DNA of 42,310 nt from Paracoccaceae bacterium (GTDB lineage Bacteria; Pseudomonadota; Alphaproteobacteria; Rhodobacterales; Rhodobacteraceae), in contig JAFGVZ010000123.1 in NCBI GenBank assembly GCA_016937725.1, positions 1 to 42,310 of the forward strand, in the 5' to 3' direction. Each line of letters opens with the position of its first letter. Positions within the stretch are counted from its first letter, which is position 1. A program made the translations under genes and the position numbers. Under the pieces are notes generated by a model, which saw nothing but the letters and a program-made list of their open reading frames with translations, was not told where the DNA came from and did no database searches. Below, one piece after another: positions 8,736 through 16,408 of the stretch.

Positions 8736-10700
8736 TCAATCCCCCGCCGCGCGGCCCCTGAGGGCGACAATGCCCTTGGGCCGGAACTGGATGAACAGGA
8801 TCACGAACAACACCATGTAGGTTTGCGCGGCGAGCGTGTTCGAGGGGTTGAACCACTCGATCCCCTTTTGCAGGAACCCGATGAGCGATGCGCCCGCAAG
8901 CGTGCCCCAGACATTGCCCACACCGCCCACAACCACGGTCATAAAGCTTTGGACAATGTAGTTCGCGCCCATTTCAGATGTGACCTGCGCGTATAGCCCG
9001 ATCGCCACGCCCGCGATGCCCGCAATCCCCGACCCAAGCCCAAAGGTCAGCATGTTGATCCGGTCGGGGTTGATGCCCATGCTGGCCGCCATGCCGGGGT
9101 TTTGGGTGACCGCGCGCACTTCCAGCCCCAGCCGGGTGCGCTTCAGGATATACAGAAGCAGGGCCAGAAAGATCAGCGCCAGCACGAAGATCGCCACGCG
9201 AATGGTGCTGATGCCCACGATGTCGTTGATCTGCAACGCTCCGCCCAGCCAATCTGGCGCAGTCAGCGGGCGCGCCTGCGTGCCGAAGATGTTCTTGGCA
9301 AGTTGTTGCAGCGCAATGGAAATGCCGAAGGTCGCCAGCAGGGTTTCCAGCGGGCGCTTGTATAAATGCCGGATCACGCTGCGCTCCATCGCCACGCCCG
9401 CGCCGAAGGTGACAAGAAACGCCAAGGGCAAAGCGACCAACAGGCTGATCGTATAATCGGGGATGAACAATTGCACGACATAGCCGGTATAGGCGCCCAT
9501 CATGATGAACTCGCCATGCGCCATGTTGATCACACCCATCACGCCAAAGGTGATGGCTAGGCCAATCGCGGCGAGGAAAAAGATCGATGCCAGCGACAAG
9601 CCGTCCAGCACAAGATCGGCGACCTGATAGGCGGCGATGGCTTGCTGTGTGCTGTCGAGGGCCGCTTGCGCGGCGGCGGTGATTTCTGCGTCGTCAAGCG
9701 TGTAGCGGTCGAAGAACACATGCGCGGCGACGGCTTGCGCCGCCTCATCCGGGGCGGCGCGGGGCGGAACAGTTCCTGCGGCTTCCAGCGCCTCATAGGC
9801 TTCAATGCGGGCGGCGGGGTCACTCAGGCGACCAACGGGCACACCGCCCACGCGCCCATCGACGATATTTTCCGCCAGAACCTCGCGCAGCATGGCGGGG
9901 GTCTGGGCAGGCTCTGCCAGCGCTGCACTGACCAGCAGCTCGTAAGCGGCGGCTTCGGTCAGGTCGGTGCCCACGTTCAGCACCCGCGCAATATTCGCGC
10001 CCTCGGGCAGGGCAAGGGCAACTTCCGTCACCGTGGCGGTCAGCCGGTTCAGCACCCCGCGCGCTTCAATGCTGGTGTCGCCACCAAGCGCCGCGATGGC
10101 GCTCAGTTGCACGGCCCGATCCTGTGCGAATTGGGCTTGAAGCAACAACAGAAGGCGCTCTTTGCGGGTTTTCAAACTGGCATCGGTTTCACGCTCGACA
10201 CTCTCGGCCAAAGGCGCGATCTGGCTGGCATCTGGGCTGCGGCTGATCGCATCTAGCGCGGCCATGCGGCGTTCGCGTTCGGGCGCGTTCAATTCCAGCG
10301 GCACAAGGGCTGCTGCAATCACGCGCTGCACGCCTGAATTGGTGCGGATTTGCGTCACGTCGCGGCTGGAGACTTCGGCCACGGCCTCTCCGCTATCGAT
10401 ATCGACAAGCCGGACAAGCGCACCTGCATCCTCGGCGTAGAAAAACAGTCCATCTTCGGGGCGCTGCACGACCTCGCGGGCGCTGTAGCGGCGCAGGAAT
10501 TCACCGATATTCGGATGGTCCTGTTCGATCAGCGTAATGACAACGCTTTCGATGGTCCGGCGCGACGGGCTGGCAAGGTCATCGGCAAAAGCCTGCAACG
10601 CGGGTTGCAGCGCGTCTTGTGCACGGGCGGGGCCGGGCAGGGCGACAATCGCCAGCGCCACGAGCGCCAACGCGCGGAACATCAGGGTGCGAAACGGCAT
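8736..10700 (-). CDS. urtB: Urea ABC transporter permease UrtB with large periplasmic N-terminal domain
   Basis: A 654-residue protein in two parts. Residues 1-28 are a signal peptide (PARAQ). Residues about 29-357 are soluble, Ala-rich and probably helical, with short repeats of the type ALPEGANIARVL, predicted outside the membrane. From about residue 358 follows a LivH-type permease: MGVINMAHGEFIMMGAYTGYVV, GLEVRAVTQNPGMAASMGI, and the ending FRPKGIVALRGR. Simple LivH permeases are near 300 residues; an N-terminal extension is known in proteobacterial UrtB but its job is not, to my knowledge, settled. It lies second in the operon, after urtA and a hairpin. Confidence 0.92.
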   Translation of the reverse strand: MPFRTLMFRALALVALAIVALPGPARAQDALQPALQAFADDLASPSRRTIESVVITLIEQDHPNIGEFLRRYSAREVVQRPEDGLFFYAEDAGALVRLVDIDSGEAVAEVSSRDVTQIRTNSGVQRVIAAALVPLELNAPERERRMAALDAISRSPDASQIAPLAESVERETDASLKTRKERLLLLLQAQFAQDRAVQLSAIAALGGDTSIEARGVLNRLTATVTEVALALPEGANIARVLNVGTDLTEAAAYELLVSAALAEPAQTPAMLREVLAENIVDGRVGGVPVGRLSDPAARIEAYEALEAAGTVPPRAAPDEAAQAVAAHVFFDRYTLDDAEITAAAQAALDSTQQAIAAYQVADLVLDGLSLASIFFLAAIGLAITFGVMGVINMAHGEFIMMGAYTGYVVQLFIPDYTISLLVALPLAFLVTFGAGVAMERSVIRHLYKRPLETLLATFGISIALQQLAKNIFGTQARPLTAPDWLGGALQINDIVGISTIRVAIFVLALIFLALLLYILKRTRLGLEVRAVTQNPGMAASMGINPDRINMLTFGLGSGIAGIAGVAIGLYAQVTSEMGANYIVQSFMTVVVGGVGNVWGTLAGASLIGFLQKGIEWFNPSNTLAAQTYMVLFVILFIQFRPKGIVALRGRAAGD

Positions 10701-10730
10701 TTCGGGTCCAGTATCATGCAGGACAATACC

Positions 10731-10755
10731 GGGCGCGCGCCTTAGACGCGCGCCC
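10731..10755 (-). promoter_or_regulatory. GC stem-loop between urtA and urtB
   Basis: A perfect 9-bp stem (GGGCGCGCG with CGCGCGCCC) and a 7-base loop, starting eight bases after the urtA stop. No U-tract follows, so full termination is unlikely. Position after the binding-protein gene suggests protection of the urtA message or partial termination, giving more UrtA than channel subunits. Confidence 0.6.
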
Positions 10756-10763
10756 GTCGCGTT

Positions 10764-12050
10764 TTAGTAGTTCGAAGTCAACTGCACGCAGGTCGAGGTT
10801 GCGGTGTTATACATCCCGCAGCCCAGTTCCTGCCAATCGCTCGTCAGCACAGAGCTTTCCGGCAAGAAATCGGTCCATGCATCGCCCGGCACTTCCTCGG
10901 TCTGGCTGATGATGTCGAATTGACCATCAGCACGGATTTCGCCGATCAGGACAGGCTTCGACAGGTGATGGTTGGTGCCCATGACGGCGGTGCCGCCGGT
11001 CAGGTTCGGGAATTCCTGGCCCCACATGGCTTCGCGCACAGCGTCGACATCGGTGGTGCCTGCCGCGGTCACCGCGTTCACCCACATGTTGAAGCCAATG
11101 TAATGTGCCTCCATCGGGTCGTTCGTCACGCGGTTTTCACCTGCAAAGGCTTTCCATGCGGCGACGAATTCGGCGTTGATCTCTGTATCCGCGGACATGA
11201 AGTAGTTCCATGCGGCCAGGTGGCCTGCCAATGGGCCGGTATCCAGACCCGACAATTCCTCTTCACCAACCGAGAAAGCCACCACCGGGATGTCATCCGC
11301 GCTGACGCCCTGTGCGCCCAGTTCGGTGTAAAAGCCGACATTTGCGTCGCCGTTGATGGTCGAGATCACGCCAACCTGCTTGCCGCCTGCGCCAAGCGCG
11401 ACCACGTCGGACACGATGGTCGACCAGTCGGAATGGCCAAAGGGTGTGTAATTCACGAAAATATCTTCAGCAGCGATCCCCTTGGACAGCAAGTAGGCTT
11501 CCAGAATGGCATTCGTCGTGCGCGGATACACATAGTCGGTGCCCAGAAGCGCGAAGCTTTCGACGCCCAGTTCCTCAAGGAAGTAATCCACAGCCGGAAT
11601 CGCCTGCTGGTTCGGCGCGGCGCCAGTGTAGAACACGTTGCGCGAGGATTCCTCGCCTTCATATTGCACCGGGTAGAACATAAGACCGTTCAGCTCTTCC
11701 AGCACCGGCAGGGCGGATTTGCGGCTGACAGAGGTCCATGCGCCAAAGATCACGTCTACCTCGTCGACCGTCAGAAGCTGGCGGGTCAGTTCGGCAAAAA
11801 GCGGCCAGTCAGAAGCAGGGTCGACCACGACAGCCTCGATCTGGCAGCCCAGCAGGCCGCCGGCGGCGTTTTGCTGCTCGATCAGCATCAGCATCACGTC
11901 GCGCAGGGTGGTCTCGGAAATGGCCATGCTGCCCGACAACGAGTGCAGAACGCCAACCTTGATCGGCTCTGCGCAATCCTGTGCCAGAAGTGGTGTCGCA
12001 ACCAAAGCGGTGCTGGCAGCAAGGGCGGAAAGAAGTGTTTTGGGTGTCAT
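10764..12050 (-). CDS. urtA: Urea ABC transporter substrate-binding protein UrtA
   Basis: A 428-residue periplasmic receptor with a signal peptide (residues 1-23, cut after LLAQ). The mature protein opens with IKVGVLHSLSGSMAISE and contains DPASDWPLFAELTRQLL, VIFGAWTSVSRKSALPVLEE and MFYPVQYEGEESSRNVFYTGA, all hallmark UrtA/FmdD segments that separate it from leucine-type LivJ receptors. It binds urea (possibly short amides) and delivers it to UrtBC. First gene of a complete urtABCDE operon; AGGAG lies 12 bases before the ATG. No urease gene is in the window, so the urea-splitting step is presumably encoded elsewhere. Confidence 0.94.
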   Translation of the reverse strand: MTPKTLLSALAASTALVATPLLAQDCAEPIKVGVLHSLSGSMAISETTLRDVMLMLIEQQNAAGGLLGCQIEAVVVDPASDWPLFAELTRQLLTVDEVDVIFGAWTSVSRKSALPVLEELNGLMFYPVQYEGEESSRNVFYTGAAPNQQAIPAVDYFLEELGVESFALLGTDYVYPRTTNAILEAYLLSKGIAAEDIFVNYTPFGHSDWSTIVSDVVALGAGGKQVGVISTINGDANVGFYTELGAQGVSADDIPVVAFSVGEEELSGLDTGPLAGHLAAWNYFMSADTEINAEFVAAWKAFAGENRVTNDPMEAHYIGFNMWVNAVTAAGTTDVDAVREAMWGQEFPNLTGGTAVMGTNHHLSKPVLIGEIRADGQFDIISQTEEVPGDAWTDFLPESSVLTSDWQELGCGMYNTATSTCVQLTSNY

Positions 12051-12487
12051 AGTGTTACGGCGCTCCTAATGTCTGAGCTGCGCAGCGATTGCCGTTCCGG
12101 GTCGCACCGGACACTTCATGCTGGGCCACAGCTTTGTGGTTTCTCCGCCCTGCGCGACCCCGGCACGCCGGAATCTGGTTCGCAAAGCGGTGTTTTTTGC
12201 CCCAAGTGAGCGTTTTGAACAGAGACCACGCTTGCCCCATCTGCCAATGGCGCACCGAAGACGGTTAACGTGTTGGGGTGCGGATTGAGCGATCCTGCGG
12301 AAAAAATAGCGCTTCGAGTCTATTTATTTTGCACTTGCAGAAAAACGGCGGTGGCGCCGCGGGGATTGTTTCGGCCAGAGCAACGCGCGCACGACGTTTA
12401 CCGCCTTAGGAGGCGATTGGGGTAACGTGGTGCACGTCAGTTGGGCAATTATGAGATTGAGCGTGTCAGCCGCGCCGAAACACGGCC
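12051..12487 (-). other. 437-base intergenic region: urtA leader and promoter zone
   Basis: I find no credible gene here. Read toward urtA, it holds an A+T-rich patch (about 12296-12341) that is the best promoter candidate, then an inverted repeat CGCACC/GGTGCG with 20 bases between the arms (12251-12282, enclosing the palindrome GTTAAC). Nearer the gene are three small hairpin-capable sequences: CCGGC/GCCGG at 12160-12171, CCACA/TGTGG around 12130, and CCGG repeats around 12100. Transcripts from the A+T patch would have a leader of about 250 bases. I cannot match the region to a known riboswitch or to a sigma-54 promoter. Confidence 0.45.
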
Positions 12488-13174
12488 CTAGCCAAACCAG
12501 CCGCGATAGTCGCTGACCAGCAGATGCGTAGGCGCGGTATCTTCCTCGATACGCGCAAAACGGCCAATCGGGTCGCGGAAGATATTGTCAGTTTCATCGT
12601 CATTCACGGTAGAAACTTCGCCGATCAGCACATCCCCACCTTCGCCCCAGAAGGCGTGCCAATCGCCCGGACGCAAGGTGACGCTGTCGCCCGGGTCCAG
12701 CCGCAGTTTCTCTCCCGGAATATAATCGTGGCGAATGCCGTCCAGCCAGACCGTGCCGCCCCGGTCTTCGGCAAAGGCTCCGTTATCGTCAGAGCCGTAA
12801 AGCTCGACCACCAGCGTTGCGCCGCCGCGATTGATGATGTCTTCGGCCTTCAGCACATGGGTGTGCATGGGCGAAAGCTGATCCTGCCGCGAGATCAGCA
12901 GTTTCTCGGCATAGCACATGCCGCCACCCTTTTGCAGGTCGGACAAAAGCCCGTTGCGCAGCGTGAACAGGAACAGGCCCATCCGGTCGAAATCGCCAGC
13001 CCCATAGTCGGTAATGTCCCAACCACAGCGCGCGTCGATCAGGTGGCGCGCGTCATCCACGCGGGCTTTGAATTCATCCGGGCTCCAGTAAGCGAAGGCG
13101 GGAAGCGCAAATCCATGGCGGCGGATCATGTCATCTGCCGCGGCCATGATGTCATTGATGCGGGAGCGTTTCAT
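12488..13174 (-). CDS. D-lyxose ketol-isomerase family cupin
   Basis: A 228-residue single-cupin enzyme of the D-lyxose/D-mannose isomerase type (YdaE family), which interconverts D-lyxose with D-xylulose or D-mannose with D-fructose using a metal. Likely metal ligands are visible: His104 and His106 in SPMHTHVLKAED, Glu124 in LVVELYG, and His173 in RPGDWHAFWG. The family is about 167-230 residues, so it is complete. It stands apart from its neighbours (126 bases from the DUF502 gene, over 400 from urtA) and no sugar transporter or kinase lies next to it, so the natural substrate is unclear. Confidence 0.85.
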   Translation of the reverse strand: MKRSRINDIMAAADDMIRRHGFALPAFAYWSPDEFKARVDDARHLIDARCGWDITDYGAGDFDRMGLFLFTLRNGLLSDLQKGGGMCYAEKLLISRQDQLSPMHTHVLKAEDIINRGGATLVVELYGSDDNGAFAEDRGGTVWLDGIRHDYIPGEKLRLDPGDSVTLRPGDWHAFWGEGGDVLIGEVSTVNDDETDNIFRDPIGRFARIEEDTAPTHLLVSDYRGWFG

Positions 13175-13300
13175 CTGACCTTGTTTGCCATCTGCGGCTT
13201 GTTCCTAATCGCTGTGGCCCAAACAAAGTATCCGCAATGGCTTGGACCAGATGTAGCAGTGATAGGGTGTGTCGCTGCTGCAATCAATATCTTGCGCGGC

Positions 13301-13987
13301 TTAATCGGCGCTCTCCAGAGGAGGGGCAGCCACAAGCTTGCCTTTGCGGCTATCCGGGTAGACCAGCCCTGCCGAGATAATCAGCTTCGCCGCATCCTCG
13401 ATCGACATATCCAACTCGATCACGTCGCGGCGGGAAACAAACAGCAAAAAACCAGATGTGGGGTTCGGTGTGGTGGGCAGAAAGACAGAAATCATCTCTT
13501 CCCCGTCCGCGCCCAATCGATCACCAATCTCGCCCCGTGTGGTGGTCGAGATGAAAGCCGTGGCCCAGATGCCCTTGCGCGGGTATTCGACAAGGCAAGC
13601 GCGGTCGAAGGTCGGGGCAGAGCGCGCCAGAATCGTATCGGCGATCTGTTTCACAGCGTTGTAGATGGACCGGACAACCGGCATCGCCTCGACAATGCGT
13701 TCGCCCCAATTGACCAGAGTGCGCCCGATGAAACCCTTGGTGAAATATCCCATCACCACGGTGAAGATCAGGAAAATCGCCACGCCTACACCCGGCACGT
13801 CCCAGCCAGTCAGCACCACCGGGTGGAAACGGGCCGGTATCAGCGGCATGACGATGCCATCAATCCATGTGACCACGTTCCAGACCAACCAGACCGTCAG
13901 CACACCCGGCGCGATGACCGCCAGCCCGGCCAGAAAATTCGACCGGATGGACCCGAGAAGCCCGCGCTTATGCTGATCGGTTGACAT
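13301..13987 (-). CDS. DUF502 family membrane protein
   Basis: A 228-residue protein of the widespread DUF502 family. Two transmembrane helices are visible, at about residues 17-39 (LAGLAVIAPGVLTVWLVWNVV) and 67-88, followed by a soluble domain with the family blocks GERIVEAMPVVRSIYNAVKQ, PRKGIWATAFIS, VFLPTTPNPTSGFLLFV and SIEDAAKLIISAG. The function is not established. The start lies 18 bases after psuG ends on the same strand, so it may be read with the pseudouridine genes without being related to them. Confidence 0.88.
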   Translation of the reverse strand: MSTDQHKRGLLGSIRSNFLAGLAVIAPGVLTVWLVWNVVTWIDGIVMPLIPARFHPVVLTGWDVPGVGVAIFLIFTVVMGYFTKGFIGRTLVNWGERIVEAMPVVRSIYNAVKQIADTILARSAPTFDRACLVEYPRKGIWATAFISTTTRGEIGDRLGADGEEMISVFLPTTPNPTSGFLLFVSRRDVIELDMSIEDAAKLIISAGLVYPDSRKGKLVAAPPLESAD

Positions 13988-14005
13988 GATCCGTCCTGTC
14001 TAGTG

Positions 14006-14932
14006 TCAGCCGTCGATATGGGGGGCGGGGCGCAAGGATGCAAGCGCGCAAGCGATCTCAGCGCCAAGACGCGCGTTGTTGCGCACCAGCGCGATATTGG
14101 CCGTCAGAGAGGCGCCCGCGCTCAATTCGAAAATGCGTGCAAGCAGGCGGGGTGTCACTTCTTTCGCCGCTGCGCCCGCGCAATCCTCCAGCGCCTGTGC
14201 GATCCAGCCGTCGATCACCGCGCGCGGAATTTCGTCGGGTTCGGGGATCGGGTTGGCGACCAATTGCCCCCCGGGCAAGTCCAGTTCTCCGCGCATCAGG
14301 TGCGCGCGCGCAATCTGGCCGACATCATCCATTCGCAGCGGTGCGGGCAGGCCGCTTATGCGCGACCAGAAGGCCGGGAAGTCGTCCTGCCCGTGGGCGA
14401 TGACGGGCACCCCAAGTGTTTCAAGCACTTCCAGCGTTTTGGGCAAGTCCAGAATGGCCTTCGCACCGGCTGCAACCACGGTGACCGGGCTTTGCGCCAG
14501 TTCCTGCAAATCGGCCGATATGTCGAAAGAGCTTTCAGCCCCGCGATGCACGCCGCCAATGCCCCCCGTGGCAAAGACCGCAATACCCGCGCGCGTGGCA
14601 CAGATCATGGTGGCAGCGACGGTTGTCGCCCCCGTAGCCCCCATAGCCAACGCTACCGCCAAATCGGCGCGGGACAGTTTCATCGCATCTTTGGCTTGGG
14701 CAAGCGTTTCCAATTCCGCCGGTTCTAGTCCGATGTGGATCGCGCCCCCCAGCACAGCAATCGTCGCAGGTGTGGCCCCGGCGGCACGAATATCGGCTTC
14801 CACCTGCTGCGCCATCGCAAGGTTCTGCGGATAGGGCATTCCATGGGTGATGATGGTCGATTCCAGCGCGACAATCGGCGCACCTGCTTCGCGTGCGGTC
14901 GCCACTTCAGATGAATAACGCATTGCAAGCAT
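14006..14932 (-). CDS. psuG: Pseudouridine-5'-phosphate glycosidase PsuG
   Basis: This 308-residue enzyme splits pseudouridine 5'-phosphate into uracil and ribose 5-phosphate, breaking the C-C glycosidic bond left after RNA turnover. Family blocks are clear: PIVALESTIITHGMPYPQN (residues 19-37), GATTVAATMICATRAGI, FATGGIGGVHRGAE, and TPRLLARIFELSAGASLTANIAL near the end. The ATG at 14932 follows the psuK stop by ten bases and has AAGGA before it; further upstream in-frame starts run back into psuK. With PsuK it forms the full two-step pathway. Confidence 0.93.
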   Translation of the reverse strand: MLAMRYSSEVATAREAGAPIVALESTIITHGMPYPQNLAMAQQVEADIRAAGATPATIAVLGGAIHIGLEPAELETLAQAKDAMKLSRADLAVALAMGATGATTVAATMICATRAGIAVFATGGIGGVHRGAESSFDISADLQELAQSPVTVVAAGAKAILDLPKTLEVLETLGVPVIAHGQDDFPAFWSRISGLPAPLRMDDVGQIARAHLMRGELDLPGGQLVANPIPEPDEIPRAVIDGWIAQALEDCAGAAAKEVTPRLLARIFELSAGASLTANIALVRNNARLGAEIACALASLRPAPHIDG

Positions 14933-14942
14933 CAGAAATCCT

Positions 14943-15836
14943 TCAGTGTTCCGGTCCGCCAGCAACATAGCTCGCGGCCGTGCGTAAAGCGTGTGACAGG
15001 GCGGCATCACGGGATAGCCCACGCGCCTCTGCGGCCATGTGGGCGGCCATGAAAGTATCCCCCGCGCCGGTGATGCGCACAGCCTGCACCTGCGGGGGCA
15101 CGAGCGTCAGCAAGCCATCGGCGCTGGCATCGGTCGTGTCGCGCGCGCCATCCGTAACCAGCACCCGTTGCGCCCCCCGCGCCAGAAGTCCGCGCGCGGC
15201 CTCTGCCGAGGCGGCAAACTCCGTGCCGCAAAGAAGCCCTGCTTCTTCAAGATTGACATAAAACACCGTGCCGGGGCGCGCGATCAGGGGCAGCAAGCGC
15301 TCTCCCTTGCCCGGAGAGGCGGGCGCGACCCTTAAATCAGCCGCCCGAAAAGTTGGGGCGCTGGCGATTTCTGCCAAAAGCGACACGGTCAGATTGCCGT
15401 CGAGGGCAACCATCCCCGTCCAAGGCGCCGTGTCACTGCCCAAGCGCCCATCGCGCAAGGGGGCCAGAATCTTGCTGCCCGCAATTTCCAGCGAATGCAC
15501 ATCCGCAATCGCGGCAATCAAGCCGCCCGCACCTTCGATCGCCATATAGGTATCGGTGGGCAAGTCAGGGGCGCGGTAAACATAGGTGCAGCCGACCCCC
15601 CCCGCCGTCATCTCGGCAATCAGTGCATCACCCGCCGCATCTTGGCCAATCGCGGACAAGACCTGAGGGTTGGCCCCCGCCCGCACCAGCGCCATGGCAA
15701 TATTCAGCGCCACACCGCCCGGAATGCGCGTGATCCGGCCCGCCACGTCCGACCCCACGCGCATGGGGGCAGGGGTGCGCCCGATGATGTCCCACAGGGC
15801 GGCGCCGATGCAGAGAATGTCGGTTCGTGTGCTCAT
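14943..15836 (-). CDS. psuK: Pseudouridine kinase PsuK (PfkB family)
   Basis: A 297-residue PfkB-type sugar/nucleoside kinase. N-terminal block ILCIGAALWDIIGRT, the PfkB-1 type glycine region GGVALNIAMALVRAG, and the C-terminal anion-hole motif GAGDTFMAAHMAA (residues 257 on) with catalytic Asp260. Adjacent psuG identifies it as the kinase that makes pseudouridine 5'-phosphate. I chose ATG at 15836: the upstream in-frame ATG at 15872 sits inside a hairpin and gives a leader foreign to the family. No clear ribosome site precedes 15836, so the start is slightly uncertain. No dedicated pseudouridine transporter is seen next to it. Confidence 0.88.
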   Translation of the reverse strand: MSTRTDILCIGAALWDIIGRTPAPMRVGSDVAGRITRIPGGVALNIAMALVRAGANPQVLSAIGQDAAGDALIAEMTAGGVGCTYVYRAPDLPTDTYMAIEGAGGLIAAIADVHSLEIAGSKILAPLRDGRLGSDTAPWTGMVALDGNLTVSLLAEIASAPTFRAADLRVAPASPGKGERLLPLIARPGTVFYVNLEEAGLLCGTEFAASAEAARGLLARGAQRVLVTDGARDTTDASADGLLTLVPPQVQAVRITGAGDTFMAAHMAAEARGLSRDAALSHALRTAASYVAGGPEH

Positions 15837-15856
15837 GCCGCAGGTGATGAGCGAAA

Positions 15857-15889
15857 CCCGCCAGATTGGCAAGATGCCTCTCTGGCGGG
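15857..15889 (-). terminator. Hairpin terminator after the DUF1127 gene
   Basis: A perfect 9-bp stem (CCCGCCAGA with TCTGGCGGG), 15-base loop, followed in the minus direction by TTTCG. It lies between the end of the DUF1127 gene (15932) and the psuK start (15836). It probably ends most DUF1127 transcripts, with psuKG either partly read through or started from its own promoter. Confidence 0.55.
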
Positions 15890-15931
15890 GTGGTCGAAAG
15901 CGAAGGCGGGAATGCCCCGCGCAAAAACGGG

Positions 15932-16144
15932 TCAGGCGTAGTAGCGCCCACCAAACACGTCTCGAACGGCGTCTGATCGCGTCAAGCCCTGTGCGGCCAA
16001 GTCTGCGTCCGAAGTTGCGCTCAATTTTTCCAGCCGCCGATACGTTGGTGAAACCTGTGCGAGTCGTTCCAGAATTGCAACAAAACGGTCCGCCAACGAC
16101 TCGGATGCGGTATTTGCGATGATATCAGTTGTCACACTAGCCAT
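15932..16144 (-). CDS. Small DUF1127 family protein
   Basis: A 70-residue protein with a variable N-terminus and the DUF1127 (YjiS-like) C-terminal half: LEKLSATSDADLAAQGLTRSDAVRDVFGGRYYA, resembling the usual L..LsD.dLaDiGltR.di pattern. Related Rhodobacterales and Rhizobiales proteins are known to influence RNA turnover and stress or phosphate physiology, some binding RNA through this arginine-containing motif. Here the motif has only a few Arg residues. A good AAAGGA ribosome site lies before ATG 16144, and a hairpin follows. It is transcribed away from recA across a 264-base shared upstream region. Confidence 0.78.
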   Translation of the reverse strand: MASVTTDIIANTASESLADRFVAILERLAQVSPTYRRLEKLSATSDADLAAQGLTRSDAVRDVFGGRYYA

Positions 16145-16309
16145 GGTTATTCCTTTCCCAGAGACATGAAGCCTCCCTTAACATCGAGATAGGTCAGGCA
16201 AGCTGTCCTTGCTACGGCCAAAGTGGAATGCCCGCTCTGCACTTGGTGCAACCCTATGTTGGAAAGGCTTTCTTAACCTCTTTTCGCCATTGTTGGTGGC
16301 ACGACAGGT

Positions 16310-16329
16310 CACAAAGTTCTCGCTTTGTG
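16310..16329. promoter_or_regulatory. Palindrome upstream of recA
   Basis: CACAAAG, six bases, CTTTGTG: a perfect 7-bp inverted repeat 15 bases before the LexA box. It also contains GTTC-N7-GTGC, one base short of a second LexA half-site pair. It could be an extra operator in the recA/DUF1127 shared region. No known regulator is recognised. Confidence 0.35.
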
Positions 16330-16344
16330 CTCAATGATCGTGTA

Positions 16345-16359
16345 GAACAAGGTGTGAAC
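16345..16359 (+). promoter_or_regulatory. SOS (LexA) box of recA
   Basis: GAAC, seven bases, GAAC: an exact match to the direct-repeat LexA operator known in Alphaproteobacteria (GAAC-N7-GAAC, equal to GTTC-N7-GTTC on the other strand). It ends 49 bases before the recA ATG, the expected place for repression by LexA and induction after DNA damage. Confidence 0.87.
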
Positions 16360-16408
16360 AAACGTGCGATTGCCGCAACCGGCGCGCTGTGAAATAAGGG
16401 GCAAAACA

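Noticed and set aside
12051..12200. Guanidine-type riboswitch before urtA
   Set aside because: I looked for the conserved guanidine class motifs because urea-like transporters can carry them, but could not align the required core; only simple hairpins are seen.
10920..12209. Plus-strand frame of 429 codons opposite urtA
   Set aside because: Shadow of urtA; no ribosome site, no domain, His/Gln/Arg-rich.
12190..12215. Sigma-54 promoter before urtA (TTGGGGC and TTTGC on the minus strand)
   Set aside because: The spacing between the GG and GC elements is wrong for a -24/-12 promoter.
12055..12255. Small 66-codon minus-strand frame in the urtA leader
   Set aside because: No ribosome site, mixed Cys/Arg composition, and it overlaps likely leader structures; no family resemblance.
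12524..13984. Plus-strand frame of 486 codons across the isomerase and DUF502 genes
   Set aside because: It spans two well-supported minus-strand genes and their gap and shows no protein features.
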